Source: Candidatus Rokuibacteriota bacterium (lineage in GTDB: Bacteria > Methylomirabilota > Methylomirabilia > Rokubacteriales > CSP1-6). Taken from it: DNA of 32,757 nucleotides. The stretch covers positions 1 to 32,757 of the forward strand of contig QHRW01000034.1 in assembly GCA_003220265.1 (NCBI GenBank), written 5' to 3'. A model generated the notes under the pieces. It was given only the letters and a program-made list of their open reading frames with translations, did no database searches and was not told the DNA's origin. The position numbers and the translations under genes are program-made. Numbering within the stretch: the stretch's first letter is position 1; each line of letters starts with the position of its first letter. Shown here one piece after another: positions 24,862 through 31,949 of this stretch.

Positions 24862-25764
24862 GTGGCTGAGCCGCTGCTGGCCCTGGCCGCCGACCTCGAG
24901 CGGCGCGGCGAGGCGTTCGCGCTGGCGACGGTGGTCCGCTGCGAGGCGCCCACCTCCGCCAAGCCCGGCGCCAAGGCGCTGATCCGCGAGGACGGCACGG
25001 TCGAGGGCTGGGTCGGCGGCGCCTGCGCCGAGCCCGTCGTCGTCCGCGAGGCGCTCAACGCGCTTCGCGACGGGCGCGCGCGGCTCATCGGCCTGTACGG
25101 CGAGGGCGGCCGCGGGCCCGGGCGGGCGGCGGGAATCCTCGACTACGCGATGACGTGCCACAGCGGCGGCACGCTGGAGATCTACGTGGAGCCCTACCTG
25201 CCGAGTCCGCTGCTGGTGCTGGTGGGCCACGGCCCCGTCGTCGAGACGCTCGCCACGCTCGGCCGCGCGGCGGGCTACGAGGTCGCGTCCGAGCTCGGGC
25301 CACGTGAGCTGGGGCGGCGCGCCTCCGTCGTGGTGGCCACGCATGCGGACTCCGACGAGGACGCGCTGGCGCGCGTGCTCGGCACCGGGGCCGGCTACGT
25401 GAGCCTCGTCGCCAGCCGCCGGCGAGCCGCGGCGATCTTCGAGCGCCTCCGCCAGCGCGGCGTGCCGGCCGAGCAGCTCGGACGCTTGAAGGCGCCGGCC
25501 GGTCTCGATCTCGGCGCGGTCACGCCCGCCGAGATCGCCATCAGCATCCTGGCCGAGATCGTGCAGCATCATCGCGGCGACAAGGCCGAGGCTCCCGCGG
25601 AGATTCCCGCCGAGGCGACGGATCCGATCTGCGGGATGTCCGTCGCCGTCGCGACCGCGCGCTATCGCTCCGAGGCCGGGGGGCGGACGACCTACTTCTG
25701 CTGCCTGCACTGCCAGGAGGCGTTCGAGCAGAATCCCGAGCGCTATCTCGTCTCCGGCCCGTAG
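24862..25764 (+). CDS. XdhC/CoxI-family maturation protein fused to a YHS domain
   Basis: A 300-residue protein. Residues 1 to about 110 are an XdhC N-terminal domain (GAKALIREDGTVEGWVGGAC). Residues 115-235 are the XdhC Rossmann-like domain (VLVGHGPVVETL; LKAPAGLDLGAVTPAEIAISI). Residues 254-297 form a YHS domain: DPICGM (Cys257) and a Y-F-C-C-x-x-C segment (Cys280, Cys281, Cys284) before F-x-x-N-P-E-R-Y. XdhC proteins sulfurate or insert the molybdenum cofactor. YHS domains are found in metal-handling proteins. It starts with GTG 3 bases after coxL, so it is part of the operon. A role in building the Mo-Cu site is an inference. It overlaps the convergent ATPase gene by 22 bases. Confidence 0.88.
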   Translation: MAEPLLALAADLERRGEAFALATVVRCEAPTSAKPGAKALIREDGTVEGWVGGACAEPVVVREALNALRDGRARLIGLYGEGGRGPGRAAGILDYAMTCHSGGTLEIYVEPYLPSPLLVLVGHGPVVETLATLGRAAGYEVASELGPRELGRRASVVVATHADSDEDALARVLGTGAGYVSLVASRRRAAAIFERLRQRGVPAEQLGRLKAPAGLDLGAVTPAEIAISILAEIVQHHRGDKAEAPAEIPAEATDPICGMSVAVATARYRSEAGGRTTYFCCLHCQEAFEQNPERYLVSGP

Positions 25765-26543
25765 GCGGCGGCCTTCACGCTCTCCTCCCGGATCAGCGCC
25801 AGCACCTCGCGCTTGAGGTCGTTGAAGAACGGCGAGGTCGTCACCTCCAGCGAGCGCGGGCGCGGCAGCTCGACGGCCAGCCGCTTCTTGATGCGGCCGG
25901 GACGCGCGGTCATCACCGAGACGCTGTCGGCCAGCAGCAGCGCCTCCTCGATGTCGTGGGTGACGAACAGCACCGTCTGCTGGTGACGCTCCCACACGGA
26001 GAGCAGCAGCTCCTGCATCAGCGAGCGCGTCTGGGCGTCGAGGCTGCCGAAGGGCTCGTCCATCAGCAGCACGTCCGGCTCCATGACCAGCACGCGGGCG
26101 ATGCCCACGCGCTGCTTCATCCCGCCCGAGAGCTCGGCCGGATAGTGCGCCTCGAAGCCGCGCAGCCCGACCTGCTCGATGAAGGCCTCCACGCGCGCGC
26201 GGTAGGACGCCGCGGGCAGGCCCCGCGTCCGCAAGCCGAAGGTGACGTTGTCGAGGACGGTGTACCAGGGGAAGAGCGCGGGCTCCTGGAAGACGACCGC
26301 GCGGCGGGGATCGGGAGCCCGCACGGGCTCGCCGTCGAAGAGGACGCTGCCGCGCGTGGGCGCGTCGAAGCCGGCCACCATGTTGAGCAGCGTGGACTTG
26401 CCGCAGCCCGACGGGCCCAGGATGGCGGCGAACTCGTTGCGGGCGACGGCGAGACTGACCGCCTGCAGGGCCTCGACGCGGCGCCCGCCCGTGTCGAAGA
26501 CCTTCCACACCTCGGCGAGCTCGACGACGGCGCGATCGCTCAC
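25743..26543 (-). CDS. NitT/TauT-type ABC transporter ATP-binding protein
   Basis: A 266-residue ATPase with a complete motif set: Walker A GPSGCGKST (residues 43-51), Q-loop VFQEPALFPW, signature LSGGMKQR, Walker B VLLMDEPFGSLD, and the H-loop THD. It groups with SsuB/TauB/NrtD proteins that drive uptake of sulfonates, taurine, nitrate or similar compounds. The GTG start overlaps the permease TGA (GTGA). It is the last gene of the importer operon. The 3' end lies within the end of the XdhC-YHS gene, and no terminator hairpin is obvious. Confidence 0.93.
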   Translation of the reverse strand: MSDRAVVELAEVWKVFDTGGRRVEALQAVSLAVARNEFAAILGPSGCGKSTLLNMVAGFDAPTRGSVLFDGEPVRAPDPRRAVVFQEPALFPWYTVLDNVTFGLRTRGLPAASYRARVEAFIEQVGLRGFEAHYPAELSGGMKQRVGIARVLVMEPDVLLMDEPFGSLDAQTRSLMQELLLSVWERHQQTVLFVTHDIEEALLLADSVSVMTARPGRIKKRLAVELPRPRSLEVTTSPFFNDLKREVLALIREESVKAAAYGPETR

Positions 26544-27325
26544 GCGTGGGCCTCCAGCGTCCGCCACTTCAAGACGACGCGCGAGAGCAGCTGCAGGGCG
26601 CGGTCGGAGACGAAGCCCAGCAGGCCCACCGACAGCATCGTCGCCACGCAGATGTCCATGCGGCCGACGTAGTAGGCGTCCCACAGGACGTAGCCGAGGC
26701 CGGATTTGACCGCGATCATCTCGGCCACGATCACCGCCGTCCACGCGATGCCGATGCCGAGGCGCAGGCCGGTGAAGATCGAGGGCAGCGCCGAGCGGAA
26801 GACCACCTTGGTCAGGATGGTGGCCTCGCCGGCGCCCATCATGCGGGCGGCGCGCAGCAGCAGGAGATTGGTGTCGCGCACGCCGTGCGTGGTGTTGACG
26901 ACGATCGGATAGAAGGCGCCGAGGCCGATCAGGAACAGCGCGCTGGCGTCGTAGATGCCGAAGACGGCAATGGCGAAGGGCAGCCACGCGGTGATCGGCA
27001 CCGGCCGCAGGAGCTGGATGGAGGGATCGACGAGCCGCGCCACCAGCCGGTTCCAGCCGACGAAGAGGCCGAGCGGAATGCCCACGGCCGCCGCCAGCAG
27101 GAAGCCCTGGAGCACCCGGCGCGAGGAGTAGAGGACGGCGGCGAGCCAGGTGCCCGAGTACGGCGAGAGCGACTTCACCGGCGAGCCGAAGATCCAGCGT
27201 TGCCACGAGCGCGCCACCTGCAGGGGCGAGGGGATGATGCCCTCGGTGACCCAGCGCTGCTCGACCGCCAGCGTCCACAGACCGAGGAACGCGAGCGGCA
27301 GCAGCGCGGGCCACAGGCGGCGCAC
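26540..27325 (-). CDS. NitT/TauT-type ABC transporter permease
   Basis: A 261-residue inner-membrane permease of the SsuC/TauC group. It has a first membrane helix (ALLPLAFLGLWTLAV), then about five more. The cytoplasmic EAA-type loop is LLLLRAARMMGAGEATILTKVVFRSALPSIF in shortened family form, with the usual conserved glycine. It begins with GTG, 4 bases after the TAA of the binding-protein gene. It forms the channel energised by the ATPase encoded next. The substrate is not clear from sequence. Confidence 0.92.
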   Translation of the reverse strand: MRRLWPALLPLAFLGLWTLAVEQRWVTEGIIPSPLQVARSWQRWIFGSPVKSLSPYSGTWLAAVLYSSRRVLQGFLLAAAVGIPLGLFVGWNRLVARLVDPSIQLLRPVPITAWLPFAIAVFGIYDASALFLIGLGAFYPIVVNTTHGVRDTNLLLLRAARMMGAGEATILTKVVFRSALPSIFTGLRLGIGIAWTAVIVAEMIAVKSGLGYVLWDAYYVGRMDICVATMLSVGLLGFVSDRALQLLSRVVLKWRTLEAHA

Positions 27326-27329
27326 GGGC

Positions 27330-28355
27330 TTACTTGTTCAGGCCGAGCTCCGCCGGCGACTTGCCCGTCGCCTTGCTCAGGAAGTCGTAGGTGTAGTACT
27401 GCCCGATCTCGCCGGAGACGTCGCGCGTGATGACGCCGTTGTCGGACAGGAACTTCGAGATCCGCTTGATGGACTCCAGCGGCAGCGTGGCGTCGAGCTG
27501 CGTGATGCGGATGGACTCGGCGGCCACCGCCTCCGGCAGCCCGCCCTTCTCGGCGTAGATCTTCGACCAGCGCCCGCGATCGGCCGTGGCCATCTTGAGC
27601 ACGTCCAGGTAGGCGACGACCAGACGCTGGACCGCGTCGCGGTGCTTCTCCATGAAAGTCCGGTTGACGGCCAGGACCGAGATGAGGCCGCCGACGGCCT
27701 TCGACTTGTTGTGGTCGATCGTCGGGTACTGGGCATAGCCATCGACGATGCCCTGCGCGCAGAACGGCTGCCACACGGCCGCGATGTCGATCTCCTTGCC
27801 CTGGAGCGCCTTGAGGTAGTTGCCGCCGCCGCCCATGATGTTCACGATCTTGAGCGACGGGTATTCCAGGCCGTGCTCCTGCGTCGAGGCGGCGAACTTC
27901 AGCCACGAGATCGAGCCGGCCCCGATGCCGATGGACTTGCCCTGCAGCGACTTCCAGTCCTTGATGTCCTCGCCCTTGCGCACGATCAGGCAGTCGTTGC
28001 CGGAGCCGACGCCGGCGATGCCGACCATCGACTTGGCGCCCTGCCCGAGCGCCAGGGTGATGTCCTGCGGCCCGAACGCCGTGATGTCGAGGTCGCCGGA
28101 AGCGAGGGCGGTGCGGGCGTCGGCGAAGCGCTGGAACATCACGGTGTCGATCTGGACGTTGTACTTGGCGGCATACTCCGGGAGCAGCCAGAGCGGCGAC
28201 AGCGCCGGGACGTTGGTCATCCCCTGCTTGACCTTCACCGGCGCCGGCAGCGGGCTGCGGACGTCGCCCTGCGCCCGCGCGGTCGCGCTGGGCAGGATGA
28301 CGAGGGCGGCGAGGGCGAGGGGCACGAGACGGCGGACGTGACTGGCTGGGCTCAT
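27330..28355 (-). CDS. NitT/TauT-type ABC solute-binding protein (NMT1-like)
   Basis: A 341-residue periplasmic binding protein. The signal peptide ends near residue 28 (SATARA/QG). The domain resembles TauA/SsuA/NMT1 proteins: VKVKQGMTNVPALSPLWLLP, then LASGDLDITAFGPQDITLAL, then LQGKSIGIGAGSISWLKF and WQPFCAQG. Ligands in this family include sulfonates, nitrate, thiamine precursors and aromatic acids, so I do not name one. The ATG (28355) has AAGGAGCG 8 bases upstream, and a -10-like TACACT lies about 31 bases upstream. First gene of a complete importer operon with permease and ATPase. Confidence 0.92.
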   Translation of the reverse strand: MSPASHVRRLVPLALAALVILPSATARAQGDVRSPLPAPVKVKQGMTNVPALSPLWLLPEYAAKYNVQIDTVMFQRFADARTALASGDLDITAFGPQDITLALGQGAKSMVGIAGVGSGNDCLIVRKGEDIKDWKSLQGKSIGIGAGSISWLKFAASTQEHGLEYPSLKIVNIMGGGGNYLKALQGKEIDIAAVWQPFCAQGIVDGYAQYPTIDHNKSKAVGGLISVLAVNRTFMEKHRDAVQRLVVAYLDVLKMATADRGRWSKIYAEKGGLPEAVAAESIRITQLDATLPLESIKRISKFLSDNGVITRDVSGEIGQYYTYDFLSKATGKSPAELGLNK

Positions 28356-28386
28356 GGGCGCGCGCTCCTTGGCTGAAGTGTCGCGT

Positions 28387-28392
28387 AGTGTA
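28387..28392 (-). promoter_or_regulatory. -10-like TACACT for the NitT/TauT-type operon
   Basis: TACACT on the minus strand lies about 31 bases before the ATG, leaving room for a 20-25 base leader that includes the Shine-Dalgarno. No good -35 box is visible. Confidence 0.35.
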
Positions 28393-28420
28393 CTCCAGCG
28401 CGGCGCGCGGCCTCCATGAG

Positions 28421-28426
28421 TAGAAT
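28421..28426 (+). promoter_or_regulatory. -10-like TAGAAT for the drug exporter gene
   Basis: TAGAAT ends 8 bases before the GTG at 28435, so transcription would start at or next to the start codon (leaderless). There is no Shine-Dalgarno. It lies in the 79-base divergent gap. Confidence 0.45.
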
Positions 28427-28434
28427 ACGGCGAC

Positions 28435-30027
28435 GTGACCGACGCTCCCATCGGCGCCGCGCGGAAGTGGGCCATCACGTTCTCCGTGATGATGGTCACG
28501 GTCATGCAGGTGCTCGACACCTCCATCACCAACGTGGCCCTGCCCCACATGCAGGGCTCGTTCTCGGCCAGCCTCGACGAGATGTCCTGGGTGATCACCT
28601 CCTACCTGGCCGCCAACGCGGTGATCATCCCGGCCAGCGGCTGGCTCACGGCCGTCTTCGGCCGCCGGCGCTTCTACCTGATCTGCACGGTCACCTTCAC
28701 CGCCAGCTCGTTCCTGTCCGGCATCGCGCCCAACCTGGAGTTCCTGGTGGCGATGCGGATCCTCCAGGGCCTCGGCGGCGGCCCCGTGATCCCGATGGCG
28801 CAGGCGATCATGTGGGAGATCTTCCCGCTGAAGGAGCGCGGCACCGCCATGGCGGTGTGGGGCTTCGGCATCATGCTGGCGCCCATTTTGGGGCCGACGG
28901 TGGGCGGCTGGATCGCCGACAACTGGTCGTGGCGCTGGATCTTCTACATCAACCTGCCGATCGGCATCCTGGCCTTCTTCATGGTGAGCGCGTTCCTGTT
29001 CGACGCGCCCTTCCACAAGAAGCCGCGCCACGTGGACGTGTGGGGCATCGCGCTCATGATGCTCGGCTTCGGCTGCCTGCAGCTCGTGCTGGACCTCGGC
29101 GAGCGGCAGGACTGGTTCGACTCGACGATCATCTCCACGCTGGCCGTCCTGGCGGTCGTCATGCTGGTGGCGTTCGTGATCCGCGAGCTGGCCGCCGACG
29201 AGCCCATCCTCGACCTCAACGTCTTCCGGGACCGGAACTTCGGCGTGGCCTCGCTGGCCATCTTCCTCATCGGCCTCGGCTTCAACTCGAGCATCCTGCT
29301 GGTGGCCCTCTACACGCAGAAGATCCTCGGTTACGACGCGTGGACGGCCGGGCTCACGCTGGCTCCCGGCGGCCTCGGCACGATGATCGCGCTCATGATC
29401 GCCGGGCGCCTCGTCTCGCGCGTGGACCAGCGGCTGATGCTGGCCTTCGGCTGCGCCCTGCAGGCCGTCTCGCTGTGGATGATGACGCACGTGACCGCCA
29501 CGATCGACTTCAACAGCCTGGCGTGGCCGCGCTTCGTGCAGGGCTTCTCGTTCGGCTTCATCTTCGTGCCGCTGCAAGCGCTCGCGCTGGCCACCATCAA
29601 GACGGAGCGGCTGGCCAACGCGACGGCGGCCTACAACGTCGTGCGCAACATCGGCGGCAGCACCGGCGTGGCCCTGGCCACCACGCTGCTGGCCCGGCGC
29701 GCGCAGGAGCACCAGGCCACGCTCATCGGGCACCTGCATCCGTGGAACCCTGCCATGGCGGAGCGGCTGCAGGACTGGGCCGATCATTTCATGAGCCAGG
29801 GCGTCGACAGCTTCACGGCGGCGCGTCGGGCCATGGCGATGCTCTACCGCGAGACCGTGGTGCAGGCCCAGGTGCTGTCCTACGCCGACGATTTCTGGCT
29901 GATGCTGGCGGTCTTCTGCGGCGTCCTGGTCCTCGTCCCCTTCATGCACCGCGTGCGCCCCGAGGCCACGCGCGGCGCGGGAACGCCGCCGGCGCGCGAC
30001 CCCGGCCTGCCCGCCGCCGCCGAGTAA
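28435..30027 (+). CDS. DHA2-family (EmrB/QacA-like) MFS transporter
   Basis: A 530-residue membrane protein with 14 predicted hydrophobic helices. It begins near KWAITFSVMMVTVMQVLDTS, with the D-T-(S/T)-I-x-N-V-A-L-P motif typical of DHA2 exporters. The loop motif GWLTAVFGRRRFYL is motif A, and GFGIMLAPILGPTVGGW is the antiporter motif C. The C-terminus is a hydrophilic tail rich in proline, arginine and alanine. Homologues expel drugs and hydrophobic toxins in exchange for protons, in Gram-negative bacteria usually with an EmrA-type periplasmic partner, which is absent here. The GTG is preferred by the nearby -10 site. Confidence 0.92.
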   Translation: MTDAPIGAARKWAITFSVMMVTVMQVLDTSITNVALPHMQGSFSASLDEMSWVITSYLAANAVIIPASGWLTAVFGRRRFYLICTVTFTASSFLSGIAPNLEFLVAMRILQGLGGGPVIPMAQAIMWEIFPLKERGTAMAVWGFGIMLAPILGPTVGGWIADNWSWRWIFYINLPIGILAFFMVSAFLFDAPFHKKPRHVDVWGIALMMLGFGCLQLVLDLGERQDWFDSTIISTLAVLAVVMLVAFVIRELAADEPILDLNVFRDRNFGVASLAIFLIGLGFNSSILLVALYTQKILGYDAWTAGLTLAPGGLGTMIALMIAGRLVSRVDQRLMLAFGCALQAVSLWMMTHVTATIDFNSLAWPRFVQGFSFGFIFVPLQALALATIKTERLANATAAYNVVRNIGGSTGVALATTLLARRAQEHQATLIGHLHPWNPAMAERLQDWADHFMSQGVDSFTAARRAMAMLYRETVVQAQVLSYADDFWLMLAVFCGVLVLVPFMHRVRPEATRGAGTPPARDPGLPAAAE

Positions 30028-30032
30028 TTGGG

Positions 30033-30038
30033 TACCAT
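30033..30038 (+). promoter_or_regulatory. -10-like TACCAT before the HIT-domain gene
   Basis: TACCAT ends 10 bases before the ATG at 30049. There is no Shine-Dalgarno. The same hexamer lies before the gene at 19033. It also contains an alternative ATG (30037), so the evidence is weak. Confidence 0.25.
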
Positions 30039-30048
30039 GGGCTCACCT

Positions 30049-30915
30049 ATGCGTGACGAGACGGGGAACGCCACCCAGGCCCGCCTCCTCGAGGTCCTCG
30101 GCCATGCCGACTTCGAGGTCCTGCCCGGGCTCTACGCCTTCGTCCCCATCGACGGCGGCGCCAAGCCGCGCGACGACGCGCTGGCCTGCGTGCGTGACGG
30201 CTCGGCGTGGAGCGAGCTGGTGCCGGTCGAGGCGCCGGTGGGACCGATGACGTTTCGCATCTTCGCCTTCCACTTCGATTCCGCCCACGACGCCGCCGGC
30301 TTCGTCGGCTGGCTGCACGCCCACCTGGCGCGCGCCACCGGCGTCGGCCATATCGTGCTCTGCGGCGCCTCGGCGCGCAGCGCGGGCGGCCACACGCGGG
30401 GCGGGATCTTCGACTACTGGGGGTGTCCGGCCGACGCCGCCGATCGCGTGCTGGCCGAGATCGAGCGCCTGCGCGAGCGCGGGCGCCGCGCGCATCGCGC
30501 CCACGTCGGTCCCGCCGGCGGCTGCCTGCTGTGCGAGGCGCTGGGCGGCATCGCGGGATTTCCGATCGTGGCGGCGGGCCGCCGGGTGGTGGCCGTGCTC
30601 AACGAGGCGGGCGGCGCCGCGCGCGGGCACTGCATCTTCTTCCCGCGCCGCCACGTGCCGCGCCTGGAGGACTGCGACGACGCCGAGGTCACCGAGCTCT
30701 TCGGGCTCATCGCCCGCGTGGCGCGCGTGCTCGACGTGGCGCACTACAACGTGCTCTCGAACAACGGCCTCCGCGCCGGCCAGACCGTCTTCCACGCCCA
30801 CGCCCACTTCGTGCCCAAGCCCGACGGCGCCACCGGCCTCGTCGCCCAGGCCGGCCTCGGCGTGGTCGATCAGACCGGCCTCGCCGACGAGCTCCGCCGC
30901 CGCCTGGGGACCTGA
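30049..30915 (+). CDS. Putative DUF6196-like domain fused to a HIT-family domain
   Basis: A 288-residue protein. The C-terminal half (about 155-288) is a HIT domain: a possible zinc pair Cys159/Cys162 (GGCLLC), NEAGGAARGHCIFFPRRHV, NVLSNNGLRAGQ, and the catalytic histidine triad HAHAHF (His249, His251, His253). HIT proteins hydrolyse or transfer nucleotide phosphates such as AMP-lysine or dinucleotide polyphosphates. The N-terminal half (residues about 10-145) has a GHIVLCGAS...GGIFDYWG stretch and resembles the uncharacterised DUF6196 family. That match is from memory and tentative. The start could be TTG 30028, ATG 30037 or ATG 30049. The last fits the family start best. It converges with the flavin reductase gene. 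Confidence 0.75.
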   Translation: MRDETGNATQARLLEVLGHADFEVLPGLYAFVPIDGGAKPRDDALACVRDGSAWSELVPVEAPVGPMTFRIFAFHFDSAHDAAGFVGWLHAHLARATGVGHIVLCGASARSAGGHTRGGIFDYWGCPADAADRVLAEIERLRERGRRAHRAHVGPAGGCLLCEALGGIAGFPIVAAGRRVVAVLNEAGGAARGHCIFFPRRHVPRLEDCDDAEVTELFGLIARVARVLDVAHYNVLSNNGLRAGQTVFHAHAHFVPKPDGATGLVAQAGLGVVDQTGLADELRRRLGT

Positions 30916-30916
30916 G

Positions 30917-31420
30917 TCAGCCGCCGTAGTAGACCTTGTCGCCCAGCTCCTTGAGCCAGAGCGTCGCGTCCTCGGCGCGGCCCTCGGGCGCCTTGGTCAG
31001 CCCGACGTCCACGACGCGGCCGACGAACACCGAGTGGTCGCCCTTCTCGACGGTCGCCTCCAGCGTGCACTCGATGAATGCCGGCGTGCTGCCGAGAATC
31101 GGCGCGCCCGTCTGCCCCGGCCGGAACGGCTCGCCGGAGATCGTGTCGCCCTTGCGCTCGGCCGGCTTGAAGAACGTGAAGGCGAGCGGGCCCTGGCCCT
31201 TGCCGAGGACGTTCAGCGCGAATGCCTTCGTCTCCTTGATGAGCGCGTGGGCGCCGGAGTCGGCCTTGACGCCGACGGCCACCAGGGGCGGCTCGAACGA
31301 GGCCTGGGTGACCCAGTTGACGGTGGCCGCGGCCACGCGCCCGTCGGCGGACGCGCTGGTGAGGACGTAGAGGCCGTAGGGAATCATGCGGAGTGTCGTC
31401 TTGCGGGTGTTCGCGTCCAT
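30917..31420 (-). CDS. Flavin reductase domain protein (FMN-binding split barrel)
   Basis: A 167-residue protein typical of the flavin_reduct family: RMIPYGLYVLTSASADGRV at the start, then AATVNWVTQASFEPPLVAVGV, and FALNVLGKGQ. This group binds FMN or FAD and reduces it with NAD(P)H for partner monooxygenases, or acts as an independent flavoprotein. The ATG has a strong GAGGAGG about 6 bases upstream. It is divergent from the VOC and monooxygenase genes, and one base separates its stop from the convergent HIT-domain gene. I infer that it could supply reduced flavin to the acyl-CoA dehydrogenase-fold monooxygenases of this window. Confidence 0.88.
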   Translation of the reverse strand: MDANTRKTTLRMIPYGLYVLTSASADGRVAAATVNWVTQASFEPPLVAVGVKADSGAHALIKETKAFALNVLGKGQGPLAFTFFKPAERKGDTISGEPFRPGQTGAPILGSTPAFIECTLEATVEKGDHSVFVGRVVDVGLTKAPEGRAEDATLWLKELGDKVYYGG

Positions 31421-31444
31421 GCTGTCCTCCTCGACGGCGAAGCA

Positions 31445-31450
31445 TATACT
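31445..31450 (+). promoter_or_regulatory. -10-like TATACT in the divergent flavin reductase/VOC gap
   Basis: TATACT lies 25 bases before the VOC ATG (31476), with AGGAGG between, as in a normal leader. The same AT-rich patch can be read on the other strand as a -10 for the flavin reductase gene. No convincing -35 was found. Confidence 0.4.
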
Positions 31451-31475
31451 AACCGCTACCCGAGAGGAGGCGCCC

Positions 31476-31949
31476 ATGCCGGTCACCGAATTGAATCACT
31501 ACTTCGTGCGGGCCAACGATCTCGAGAAGACCAAGGACTTCTACTGCGACGTGCTGGGCTTCCAGGTGATGCCGCGGCCGACGTTTCCCTTCCCCGGCTA
31601 CTGGCTCGGTGTGAACGGCAAGATCCAGGTGCACATGGGACCGGACGGCATCGACAACGCCGACATGTACTATCTCGGCACACCGAAGAACGCCTCCACC
31701 GATCACGCCGGCGTCGTGGACCACATCGCCTTCGTGGCCACGGAGCCCGGCGCCTTCGTGCGCCGCTTCAGGGAGCGGGGGCTCGAGTACCAGCCGCGCT
31801 CGCTGCCGGAGTTCGACCTCTACCAGATCTTCGTCAAGGACCCCAACGGTCTCACGATCGAGCTGAACTTCTTCGGCCTCAAGGACGTGACGGACTGGGG
31901 CGGCGAGGATTACTCCAAGATGCCGCAGGCGGCCGGCATGCGCGGATGA
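31476..31949 (+). CDS. VOC (glyoxalase/dioxygenase superfamily) protein
   Basis: A 157-residue single-domain VOC protein. His8 (ELNHYF), His83 (VVDHIAF) and Glu129 (GLTIELNF) are in the usual metal-ligand places. The core has LEKTKDFYCDVLGFQV near residues 16-31 and DPNGLTIEL near 122-130. Members include glyoxalase I, extradiol-type dioxygenases and fosfomycin-resistance enzymes. The exact reaction is not clear. The start is fixed by GAGAGGAGG about 6 bases upstream. The stop overlaps the ATG of the following oxygenase gene (ATGA), so they are translated together. It could act on a product of that oxygenase. Confidence 0.88.
   Translation: MPVTELNHYFVRANDLEKTKDFYCDVLGFQVMPRPTFPFPGYWLGVNGKIQVHMGPDGIDNADMYYLGTPKNASTDHAGVVDHIAFVATEPGAFVRRFRERGLEYQPRSLPEFDLYQIFVKDPNGLTIELNFFGLKDVTDWGGEDYSKMPQAAGMRG

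Noticed and set aside
31476..31949. HsaC-like extradiol dioxygenase
   Set aside because: HsaC is about twice as long, with two VOC domains. This protein has one, so the specific name is not justified.
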